Source: an uncultured Moheibacter sp.
Lineage (GTDB): Bacteria; Bacteroidota; Bacteroidia; Flavobacteriales; Weeksellaceae
NCBI GenBank assembly: GCA_937875605.1
Contig: CALLXZ010000436.1
Coordinates: 1-6,858 of the forward strand
Reading direction: 5' to 3'
DNA: 6,858 bases
Shown: piece after piece, positions 1 through 6,128 of the stretch
Numbering within the stretch: the first letter of the stretch is position 1
How the letters are laid out: every line of letters begins with the position of its first letter
Notes under the pieces: model-generated
Told to the model about the DNA's origin: nothing
What the model saw: the letters and a program-made list of their open reading frames with translations, nothing else
Databases searched by the model: none
Made by a program: the position numbers and the translations under genes

Positions 1-12
1 ATTTTTCCCGGT

Positions 13-1155
13 TCATCTAGAAGAAACAATTTCTTTTAAAGCGGAGAATAATTGATCCAAATCTTCCTGCGAATTAAACGCATTTATGGAATAACGAATG
101 AAAGATTTCCCAAAATGAGACATCACCGGAATTTCAATTTTGTATTTCTGAAGAAGTAAATCATGCAGTTCTTTCGGATTTTTTGTGTCAATTTCACAAC
201 TGAACATTTGCGCTATAAAGTCATCATTTACAAGCGATAAAGGTTTTTTCTGGAGAATAGAACATAATTCTACAGCGTTTTTTTGGACTAATTCCCGACA
301 ATTTTTTCGAACTTCTTCCCAGTTATGTTGATTCATAAATTCAATCGTTGCGGGAATGCTGCAAAATGCCGACAAATCACGGGTTCCCTGCATTTCATGG
401 TAATCTAGAAATTGGGAATGACTTGGAAAATCGGCTTCGTAACCCCAACTAACGACCAAAGGATCCAGAAAATCCTGCCATTCTTTTCGGACATATAAAA
501 ACGAACTTCCCTTTGGCGCCATCATCCATTTATGACAAGCTCCCACATACATATCGCAATCCATTTTTTGCAAATCCACATCGACCTGCGCCGGACCGTG
601 TGCACCATCCACAAAAGTCAAAATACCTAATTTTCTGGCTTCCTGACAGATTTCTTCAACCGGAAGCCGAAGAGCAGTAGAACTGGTAATGTGACTGATG
701 AAAATCAATTTGGTTTTGGGTGTGATTCCTTTTAAAAATTCCTGAACAAATTCTTCTTTGGATGAAATCGGGAAATTAGTTTTTTGCCGAATGTATTTTG
801 CACCGGTTTTTTGACAATAATAATTCCAAGTACGATCACAAGCGCCGTATTCGATATCGGTTGTAAGGATTTCATCGTTTGGCTTTAAGTTCAGGTTTTT
901 GGCTACCATATTTACGCCATACGAGGGATTTGTTACACAAACCAAATCATCTGCATGACAATTTAAAAATTCACCTAACGCAATTCGGGAATTTTTCAGA
1001 TATTGCGGAGCTTTTTCGATGATGAATTCTACGGGTTGGAATTCCAATTCCCGTTGGAAATTTTGATAGGTTTCAAAGACCGGTTTCGGACAAGCACCAA
1101 ATGAGCCAAAATTCAGAAAGGTTATGTCTTTTCGAAGTAAAAATTGATCTTTCAT
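13..1155 (-). CDS. PLP-dependent class V aminotransferase, isopenicillin-N-epimerase-like
   Basis: The 380-residue protein has the layout of a fold-type I, class V aminotransferase (the family of cysteine desulfurases and isopenicillin N epimerase). Visible motifs are the N-terminal LNFGSFGACP at 14-23, a cofactor-contacting stretch SHITSST at 154-160, FVDGAHGPAQ at 181-190 whose D183 should pair with the PLP pyridine nitrogen, and GACHKW at 205-210 with K209 as the expected Schiff-base lysine. GTRD at 257-260 and FIRYS near 352-356 (R354, probable substrate carboxylate binder) complete the active site. There is no signal peptide, so it should be cytoplasmic. The length is normal and the ATG start leads straight into the conserved N-terminus. 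The substrate cannot be read from the sequence: epimerase, desulfurase/lyase and aminotransferase activities all occur in this family. No cysteine lies in an obvious desulfurase loop, so I do not call it SufS or IscS. It stands alone here, divergent from a lipoprotein gene, with no pathway partner in view. Confidence 0.9.
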   Translation of the reverse strand: MKDQFLLRKDITFLNFGSFGACPKPVFETYQNFQRELEFQPVEFIIEKAPQYLKNSRIALGEFLNCHADDLVCVTNPSYGVNMVAKNLNLKPNDEILTTDIEYGACDRTWNYYCQKTGAKYIRQKTNFPISSKEEFVQEFLKGITPKTKLIFISHITSSTALRLPVEEICQEARKLGILTFVDGAHGPAQVDVDLQKMDCDMYVGACHKWMMAPKGSSFLYVRKEWQDFLDPLVVSWGYEADFPSHSQFLDYHEMQGTRDLSAFCSIPATIEFMNQHNWEEVRKNCRELVQKNAVELCSILQKKPLSLVNDDFIAQMFSCEIDTKNPKELHDLLLQKYKIEIPVMSHFGKSFIRYSINAFNSQEDLDQLFSALKEIVSSR

Positions 1156-1219
1156 TTTTGGATAAAGATTTTGGTATGTGATTTGAAATACGAATGTAAA
1201 ACAATAAAAATCAAAAATT
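1156..1219. promoter_or_regulatory. Divergent intergenic promoter region
   Basis: These 64 bp separate the start codons of the aminotransferase (-) and the small lipoprotein (+), so they should hold both promoters and 5' leaders. The stretch is very AT-rich and has no purine-rich Shine-Dalgarno sequence before either ATG, as is usual in Bacteroidota. On the minus strand TACATTCG resembles the flavobacterial -7 box (TAnnTTTG), but the nearest upstream TTG is too close (13 bases). On the plus strand no good -7/-33 pair was found. Promoter function is inferred from gene orientation, not from clear boxes. Confidence 0.35.
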
Positions 1220-1726
1220 ATGAAAAAAATAATTCCCTTTTGTCTGTTAGCCCTTTTTGGTCTGATTTCTTTTAATTGTACATCTGATGATGACGATCAG
1301 GTTTATGTAGATTATGATACCTATCCGGTTGCTTATGATTTAAATAATGTGAGTTTTGAGTTGGTCAATAATTCATTTCAAATTGCCCGTACCTTTACTG
1401 ATCCGATGTTCGAAACGGATATGCTTTTAATTTATATGAAAGTTGGGAATACCAACAATAATGCACCTATCTGGCAGCAAATTCCATACACGATGTACCT
1501 TTCCGATGGAAACGAAGTAGATTATAACTTTGACTTTTCTCGTTTTGATTTTGTCATTTATGCAGGTGGAACATTTAATTTAACACCTGAATTTACTCAA
1601 AACAAAACTTTTAGAGTGTTAATCATTCCGGCAAGTTATGGAAAAGCAACTGATGTTAATTACAGTGACTACAATAGTGTAGTAAATTATTATAAAATCG
1701 ACGATTCCAATCCCGTTTCATTATAA
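1220..1726 (+). CDS. Small surface-type lipoprotein of unknown function
   Basis: The 168-residue product starts with a lysine-containing n-region (MKK), a hydrophobic core, and a lipobox ending LISFNC, giving lipidation at C20. The next residues, TSDDDD, match the acidic lipoprotein export signal that sends Bacteroidota lipoproteins to the cell surface, so an outer-membrane, outward-facing location is likely. The mature part (about 148 residues) is rich in Asp, Asn, Tyr and Phe and alternates in a beta-strand-like way, for example ETDMLLIYMKV at 65-75, PIWQQIPYTMYLSDG at 83-97 and FTQNKTFRVLIIPASYGK at 125-142. No catalytic motif or named domain is recognised. From memory the C-terminal EFTQNKTFRVLIIP pattern recurs in flavobacterial hypothetical lipoproteins, but I cannot name the family. 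The gene is monocistronic: divergent promoter upstream, hairpin terminator 20 bp after the stop. Confidence 0.85.
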   Translation: MKKIIPFCLLALFGLISFNCTSDDDDQVYVDYDTYPVAYDLNNVSFELVNNSFQIARTFTDPMFETDMLLIYMKVGNTNNNAPIWQQIPYTMYLSDGNEVDYNFDFSRFDFVIYAGGTFNLTPEFTQNKTFRVLIIPASYGKATDVNYSDYNSVVNYYKIDDSNPVSL

Positions 1727-1746
1727 TATCAACCTCAAATAGAATT

Positions 1747-1777
1747 AAAATGCGCTTCTTTTGAAGCGCATTTTTTT
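1747..1777 (+). terminator. Rho-independent terminator, possibly bidirectional, between converging genes
   Basis: AAAATGCGCTTC (1747-1758) pairs perfectly with GAAGCGCATTTT (1763-1774) around a TTTT loop, with a core of eight pairs (TGCGCTTC/GAAGCGCA). On the plus strand the hairpin runs into seven T residues at 1771-1777, an ideal terminator for the lipoprotein gene ending at 1726. On the minus strand the arm is followed by only four T residues and then AATTCT, a weaker signal that may still end dsbD transcripts, since dsbD stops at 1808. Confidence 0.92.
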
Positions 1778-1807
1778 ATAATAGAAAATGAAATGATTTT
1801 TAATTCC

Positions 1808-3880
1808 TTATTTTTTAGCGTTATATCCGTCAATTCCTTGTTTCATCCATTTATGATATTCTTCCACATCATAAATCGCACCTAAAGGTTTGTTATATTC
1901 GTTTAAATTTTCATCAACAATGATGTAATAAGGCTGCGCATTATTATTATATTGCTCAATTTCGAACGCGGTCCATTTATTACCCACCGTTTTCAAATTA
2001 CGCTCTAAAGCTTTAGAAAAAACTTGTTGGTCTTTTGGTAATTCCGTTCTTTCATCCACATAAAGCGAAACCAAAACTACTTCATCCAACAACAATTGTT
2101 TGATTTTCGGATCCGACCAAACGCGTTCCTCAACTTTACGGCAATTCGCGCAAGCATGGCCTGTAAAGTCAATCATAATCGGTTTTTTGACTTTTTTGGA
2201 ATGTTCAATTGCGTCAGCCATATCCAAAAATGCCGGAATCTGATGCGGACCGTATTTTTGTCCTTGAATCAATTCTGTTGAAGCTCCGTTTCCACCGCCA
2301 TCAAGCGATGCTTTTCCAACACCATGCGGTGATTCTGCATAATGAATCGGAGGAGTCAATCCACTCAATAAATTAACCGGAGCGCCCCACATTCCCGGAA
2401 TCATGTAAATTGTAAATGTGAAAATCAATATAGCAAAAAACAATCTAGGAACACCAATTCTGTCTTCTGGAGAATCCAATTTCATTCTGAATTTCCCTAA
2501 TAAATACAATCCCAACAATCCGAAAATTGCAATCCAAATCGCTAAGAAAACTTCTCTTTCTAACCAATGTGCCTGCCAAACCAAATCCGCATTTGATAAG
2601 AATTTAAAGGCGAAAGCCAGTTCTAAAAATCCTAATGAAACCTTTACTGTATTCATCCATCCGCCTGATTTTGGCAAAGAATTAATCCAGCTTGGGAAAA
2701 TTGCAAACAATACAAATGGAATCGCTAAAGTCAATGAAAACCCTAATGAACCTACGATTAATGCGTAATAATTTCCTGTCAATGACGCTTGTGTAGCCAA
2801 ACTTCCGATGATTGGAAGTGTACAGGAAAAGGAAATAATTACAAGGGTAAATGCCATGAAAAATATTCCGATATAACCGCCTTTATCTGCTTGTTTATCG
2901 GTGTAATTTGCCCAGCTTGAAGGCAATGCAATTTCAAAAGCCCCAAAAAATGAAATGGCAAAAAATACGAAAACGGCAAAGAAAGCAATGTTTACCCAAG
3001 GATTGGTGGAGAATTCATTCAATGCAGAAGCACCAAACATAAATGTCGCCAAACAAGCCAATGCTACGAAAATTACAACGATTGACAATCCATAAATCAA
3101 AGCTTTTGTAATTCCTTGGCTGCGAGATTTACTTTGTTTAGTAAACAAACTTACCGTCAATGGAATCATCGGGAAAATACATGGCATCACCAATGCTACC
3201 AATCCTCCGGAAACGCCCAACAAAAAGATTCCCCACAATCCACCTTCATTTTCTTCTGAATCAGATTTGCTATCTGATGGAGGAGTTATAGCGTTTGTAG
3301 AATCTTGTGGTTCTGTAATATTTGAAGCAACAACCTCTGTAGAATCGGAAGTTGAAATTGTGGTTGAATCAATCACGGCAACTTCCTCTTTTTTAGGATC
3401 TTCTTCAGTAGTTTCCTCTTTTGCTTTTGGAGTTATTTTCACTTTAAAATCAACCCAATCCGGCGGCAGACATTTCTCCGCATCACAAACCTGCGTTTCC
3501 GCACTGAATTTGACTTCTATAGGTTTGTCAGATTTTAATTTTACCTTTTGTTTGAATGTAACTTTGTTTTCGTAGTATTTTTCTTGTTGCTGGAAAAGCT
3601 CGCTGTATTTATCAAGTAATTTTCCTGTTTCAGTCGTTTTTCCAACCAATTCAACATTGGAATTATCTTCAAAAGTGATGGTTGCAGGAACACCTATTCC
3701 GTCGCCTGGATGTTGTTGCGAATACATGTGCCATCCGTTATCAATTTTTGCATGAAGCGAAATTTCATACTCATTATTCCCTAAATCTTTGGTTTCTGTG
3801 CTCCATTTCACAGGAGTTAAAATCTGCGCATTGACCAGAAAGGGCAAGAGCAGTAAGAAAAATAAAGTCCTTTTTAGCAT
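1808..3880 (-). CDS. dsbD: Thiol:disulfide interchange protein DsbD (cytochrome c biogenesis type)
   Basis: DsbD carries electrons from cytoplasmic thioredoxin across the inner membrane to periplasmic disulfide isomerases and cytochrome c maturation partners. The 690-residue protein shows all three parts. A signal peptide (1-19, ending VNAQ) precedes the alpha domain with its redox pair C132/C137 in VCDAEKCLPP. A low-complexity Ser/Thr/Asp/Glu linker (about 151-212) follows. The membrane beta domain has about eight hydrophobic segments (about 214-497), with C234 in MPCIFPMIP and C353 in FSCTLPIIG as the transmembrane redox pair. The C-terminal thioredoxin-like gamma domain carries C577/C580 in HACANC and a PYYIIVDE strand at 650-657. 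All six expected cysteines are present, so it should be functional. The length exceeds the E. coli protein, mainly through the linker. The start overlaps the tilS stop (ATGCTAA), indicating co-transcription and coupled translation. Confidence 0.96.
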   Translation of the reverse strand: MLKRTLFFLLLLPFLVNAQILTPVKWSTETKDLGNNEYEISLHAKIDNGWHMYSQQHPGDGIGVPATITFEDNSNVELVGKTTETGKLLDKYSELFQQQEKYYENKVTFKQKVKLKSDKPIEVKFSAETQVCDAEKCLPPDWVDFKVKITPKAKEETTEEDPKKEEVAVIDSTTISTSDSTEVVASNITEPQDSTNAITPPSDSKSDSEENEGGLWGIFLLGVSGGLVALVMPCIFPMIPLTVSLFTKQSKSRSQGITKALIYGLSIVVIFVALACLATFMFGASALNEFSTNPWVNIAFFAVFVFFAISFFGAFEIALPSSWANYTDKQADKGGYIGIFFMAFTLVIISFSCTLPIIGSLATQASLTGNYYALIVGSLGFSLTLAIPFVLFAIFPSWINSLPKSGGWMNTVKVSLGFLELAFAFKFLSNADLVWQAHWLEREVFLAIWIAIFGLLGLYLLGKFRMKLDSPEDRIGVPRLFFAILIFTFTIYMIPGMWGAPVNLLSGLTPPIHYAESPHGVGKASLDGGGNGASTELIQGQKYGPHQIPAFLDMADAIEHSKKVKKPIMIDFTGHACANCRKVEERVWSDPKIKQLLLDEVVLVSLYVDERTELPKDQQVFSKALERNLKTVGNKWTAFEIEQYNNNAQPYYIIVDENLNEYNKPLGAIYDVEEYHKWMKQGIDGYNAKK
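3874..3880 (-). promoter_or_regulatory. tilS stop / dsbD start overlap (ATGCTAA), translational coupling site
   Basis: Read on the minus strand, the dsbD ATG (3880-3878) is followed by C and then the tilS TAA (3876-3874), so start and stop overlap within seven bases. The sequence upstream of the ATG (AAATTCTTAAATATTTATTT) has no Shine-Dalgarno motif. Ribosomes finishing tilS are therefore the likely source of initiation on dsbD. The overlap is seen directly; coupling is an inference. Confidence 0.7.
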
Positions 3881-5175
3881 AAATAAATATTTAAGAATTT
3901 GTGTGTGTGTTTTGTGATTTTAAAACGTTCGTCCATTCTTTTTCCTACCAGATAGACAATTCTATCCTCATCATCGACCAGCAACCAAGCATTTTCTTTT
4001 TCTAATTTCGAATATTTTTCGTCTTTAAAAAACTTACTTAGTTTTTTGGATCCTTTCATTCCAAATGGAAAAAAAATATCGCCCGTTTTCCTTTTTCGTA
4101 ATCTGAGTGGAAATTTTATTTTATCATAATCAAACGATTCATGCGCGGTCAAATCTCTCATCTCTGATTCCAAAAGTTTCAAATATAAAGGTTTTTCAAG
4201 TATTTCTTCCGGATTTAACTCAAATTCAAACTCAAAATCGTTTGAAATAATGTCGATTAGCATTAACTCTTTACGGTTTTTAATCAATCGGTGGGTTTTT
4301 GACTGAATTTCACCATTTTCTGAATGCAAAATTTTCTCGATTTCATCTGGATGTTGAAATCCAAATTCGGAAAACAAATAATGCAAATAGGAGGAAAGTG
4401 GATTTAGTTTTAACAAATCCTCAATCAAAATAGAAATATAATCTTTCTCAATATGTAATAATTGATTCTTAGTTAATTTGATATGCTGATGAATGATTTG
4501 GTTTTCGTCTCTTAGAATACTTAGGGTATTTGAGAAATTTTGAAGGAATTGGGGATGAATTTCCTCTAAAATCGGTACGATTTGATGACGAATTTTATTT
4601 CGTACATAATCTGTTTCGGAATTGGATTTGTCTTCACGCCATTGTAAATTATATTTAACCGCATATTGGAGAATTTGAGCTTTGGAATAGGGAAGAAGTG
4701 GTCGTAAAATTTGGGATTCCTGATTCCTGATTCCCTTTAAACCATTGATTCCTGTTCCTCTCGATAAATTAATCAGAAAAGTTTCCAATGAATCGTTCAG
4801 ATGATGTGCGGTTAATAAATAGTCAAATTGATATTCAGAAATTAATCCATTAAACCAATTGTAACGTAGCTCTCTTGCTGCCATTTGGGTCGAATAATTT
4901 CCGGATTCTTTGTATTGTTTTACATTAAATTTTTCAGCGAAAAATGGAATTTTATTTTCATCACAATAATTTCTTATAAATTCTTCGTCTTCCTCTGAAT
5001 TTTTTCCTCTTAACTGAAAATTACAATGAGCAACTGAGAAATTCATCTTGGCTTTTACCAGCAAATCACATAAAACCATACTGTCAACTCCGCCGCTTAC
5101 GGCTACTAACAGTTTAGTTTCTGCGGAAAGTTTAAAATCCTTTAAAATTTGTTGGGAAGAAATTTTCTTTTGCAT
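3874..5175 (-). CDS. tilS: tRNA(Ile)-lysidine synthase TilS
   Basis: TilS uses ATP and lysine to convert C34 of the CAU-anticodon tRNA-Ile to lysidine, so that the tRNA reads AUA; it is normally essential. Counting from the start chosen here (433 aa), the N-type ATP pyrophosphatase P-loop SGGVDS is at 27-32. It is followed by HCNFQLRG at 50-57, AARELRY at 99-105, HHLND at 124-128, RGTGINGLKG at 139-148, RPLLPYSK at 158-165, WREDKSN at 179-185 and RNKIRHQIVPIL at 192-203. The C-terminal TilS domain follows from about 355, with RKRKTGDIFFPFGMKGSKKL. A longer reading frame opens at 5220, adding 15 residues, but family members begin shortly before the LLVAVSGG strand, and MQKK at 5173-5175 gives the usual spacing. 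It heads a two-gene unit with dsbD. A 7-bp tandem repeat lies within it (see repeat entry). Confidence 0.95.
   Translation of the reverse strand: MQKKISSQQILKDFKLSAETKLLVAVSGGVDSMVLCDLLVKAKMNFSVAHCNFQLRGKNSEEDEEFIRNYCDENKIPFFAEKFNVKQYKESGNYSTQMAARELRYNWFNGLISEYQFDYLLTAHHLNDSLETFLINLSRGTGINGLKGIRNQESQILRPLLPYSKAQILQYAVKYNLQWREDKSNSETDYVRNKIRHQIVPILEEIHPQFLQNFSNTLSILRDENQIIHQHIKLTKNQLLHIEKDYISILIEDLLKLNPLSSYLHYLFSEFGFQHPDEIEKILHSENGEIQSKTHRLIKNRKELMLIDIISNDFEFEFELNPEEILEKPLYLKLLESEMRDLTAHESFDYDKIKFPLRLRKRKTGDIFFPFGMKGSKKLSKFFKDEKYSKLEKENAWLLVDDEDRIVYLVGKRMDERFKITKHTHKFLNIYLC
3900..3910. repeat. Short TG/AC dinucleotide run near the 3' end of tilS
   Basis: Five and a half TG units (TGTGTGTGTGT) lie about 25-35 bp before the tilS stop and encode part of KHTHK on the minus strand. 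A two-base slip here would change the last residues of TilS and move its stop relative to the dsbD start. The run is short, so strong instability is not expected. Confidence 0.6.
4714..4734. repeat. Three tandem 7-bp units inside tilS
   Basis: On the plus strand the sequence reads GGATTCC, TGATTCC, TGATTCC; on the minus coding strand GGAATCA, GGAATCA, GGAATCC. Two units are exact and the third differs at its last base. The 21 bp encode G148-S154 (GIRNQES) of TilS, each unit read in a different frame. The stretch sits in the variable loop between RGTGINGLKG and ILRPLL, where extra or different residues should be tolerated. Gain or loss of a single unit would shift the frame of an essential gene. 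Confidence 0.8.
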
Positions 5176-5293
5176 GATTTCTACAAAACGAGAATAAATA
5201 TTTGAATTGTAAAGATACATAAACCAATTAAAAAATTAATTCAGCGATTACTTCTTTCCTTATCAATTTCATTTCCCAAAAGAAATTTAGACC
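5176..5293 (-). promoter_or_regulatory. Upstream region of the tilS-dsbD unit, probable promoter
   Basis: A terminator for the preceding gene lies just upstream (5294-5331), so tilS needs its own promoter in this AT-rich stretch. TATCTTTA on the minus strand (5210-5217) and TAATTTTT further upstream both resemble the flavobacterial -7 box, but neither has a TTG at the right distance. If the first were real, transcription would begin inside the longer reading frame and would exclude the start at 5220. No gene or other element is seen here. Confidence 0.3.
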
Positions 5294-5331
5294 ATAAAAA
5301 AAGGTGTAAAAGCAAAACTTTTACACCTTTT
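5294..5331 (-). terminator. Rho-independent terminator of the FKBP lipoprotein gene
   Basis: AAAAGGTGTAAAAG (5299-5312) and CTTTTACACCTTTT (5318-5331) form a perfect 14-bp stem around a five-base loop. Read on the minus strand the hairpin ends in a run of seven T residues (CCTTTTTTTATGG), 19 bp after the stop of the FKBP lipoprotein gene at 5350. On the plus strand only four T residues follow, so function is mainly for minus-strand transcripts. It insulates tilS-dsbD from the gene upstream. Confidence 0.92.
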
Positions 5332-5349
5332 GAATCTATAAATTAGATT

Positions 5350-6069
5350 TTAATTATTTCTGGGAACAAACTTGTGCAATTCGATGTTAAAAACAAAGCT
5401 TACATCTCTATATAGAGCATTGTTTAGACGACTTCCATCAAAAAAGAAATCTCTTCCAAACGCAGCTCTTGAAGGAACGATGATGGCTCCTTGAAAATTA
5501 TATAAATCTGCTCCGGAAGTTTGTGTGGAATTGAATTCTTTTAAACCTTCTATAAAACCTTCTATCACAAAATGGGAAAGATTTATATCATTTTCCGCTA
5601 AATCTGGCGTGATATTTCGGTAATAAAATACAGGATCCCAAGCTGCCTGACCTGTTGAATGAATAGTATTATAATAGGTATTCAAATTTCCATACAAGTC
5701 TTCATTGTCTCTATTTGCTCTAAATAATTTAGAATCATACGAAATGAGAATACTATCCTGAACATTGCTAGTGATGGCAGGTCCGTCTGCCGTAACACCG
5801 GGGCGTTTGATCACCCAAACACCGGAATTTAATTTCGTTCCCAAGGATTTCAGGTTTGGATAATCATCATCGGATTCATCCTCCTCGTCGTATTTCTTTA
5901 TCAATCCTCTGTCCGGACTGAAGTAATGATCTTCCATATATTTAACGATAGCTTCATCATCAACTTGGTTTTGATCTTCTATCGGAATTTCATTAACATC
6001 ATCATCATTTTTACATGAGCTGAAAAATAATCCGGCTACAAGAAGACAAATTCCCCATTTTTTCATCAT
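5350..6069 (-). CDS. FKBP-type peptidyl-prolyl isomerase-like lipoprotein
   Basis: The 239-residue precursor starts MMKKWG, has a hydrophobic core and a lipobox FFSSC with lipidation at C19, then KNDDD, an acidic Bacteroidota export signal suggesting outer-membrane surface placement. A charged, acidic spacer (about 25-70, including DEEDESDDD at 61-69) leads to an FKBP-like domain at about 100-235. Supporting motifs are SILISYDSKLF at 106-116, HFVIEGFIEGLKEF at 166-179 (matching the FKBP VIxGWxEGL strand-helix), GAIIVPSRAAFGRD at 194-207 (matching the FKBP IPxxLAYG loop) and the last strand FVFNIELHKF at 225-234. The central part (117-160) departs from canonical FKBPs, so prolyl isomerase activity is uncertain and a chaperone role is possible. 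It resembles the Bacteroidota lipoprotein FKBPs that include gliding protein GldI, but I cannot assign it as GldI. Two adjacent ATG codons open the gene; either gives the same signal peptide. A terminator follows closely, so it is monocistronic. Confidence 0.85.
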   Translation of the reverse strand: MMKKWGICLLVAGLFFSSCKNDDDVNEIPIEDQNQVDDEAIVKYMEDHYFSPDRGLIKKYDEEDESDDDYPNLKSLGTKLNSGVWVIKRPGVTADGPAITSNVQDSILISYDSKLFRANRDNEDLYGNLNTYYNTIHSTGQAAWDPVFYYRNITPDLAENDINLSHFVIEGFIEGLKEFNSTQTSGADLYNFQGAIIVPSRAAFGRDFFFDGSRLNNALYRDVSFVFNIELHKFVPRNN

Positions 6070-6128
6070 AAATTTGCATTTTAAGTGGCGAATTTACGAA
6101 TTTTATATTCCCTGTAATAAATTTAACA
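6070..6128. promoter_or_regulatory. Divergent intergenic promoter region with tandem -7-like boxes
   Basis: These 59 bp separate the start codons of the FKBP lipoprotein (-) and the S4-domain protein (+). On the minus strand TAAAATTCG and TAAATTCG stand in tandem (6089-6105) and the second fits the flavobacterial -7 box TAnnTTTG with one mismatch, about 20 bases before the ATG. No TTG occurs at the -33 distance. On the plus strand TATATTCC (6104-6111) is a weaker candidate. Both genes lack a Shine-Dalgarno sequence. Confidence 0.4.

Noticed and set aside
2096..2281. Open frame on the plus strand opposite dsbD, 61 codons
   Set aside because: It is antisense to the conserved thioredoxin-like gamma domain of DsbD, has no recognisable domain, and has no start context of its own.
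2418..2768. Open frame on the plus strand opposite dsbD, 116 codons
   Set aside because: It is a shadow of the DsbD membrane domain; its Asn/Lys-rich composition is the antisense of hydrophobic codons.
3267..3575. Open frame on the plus strand opposite dsbD, 102 codons, Ser/Val-rich and signal-like
   Set aside because: It mirrors the Ser/Thr/acidic linker and alpha domain of DsbD; the low complexity comes from the antisense strand.
3900..3910. TG run considered as a phase-variation tract
   Set aside because: Only five and a half units; too short to claim phase variation, kept as a minor repeat.
5294..5331. Hairpin considered as a riboswitch or attenuator for tilS
   Set aside because: It is a simple perfect stem with a T tract on the minus strand, right after the preceding gene's stop; a terminator explains it fully.
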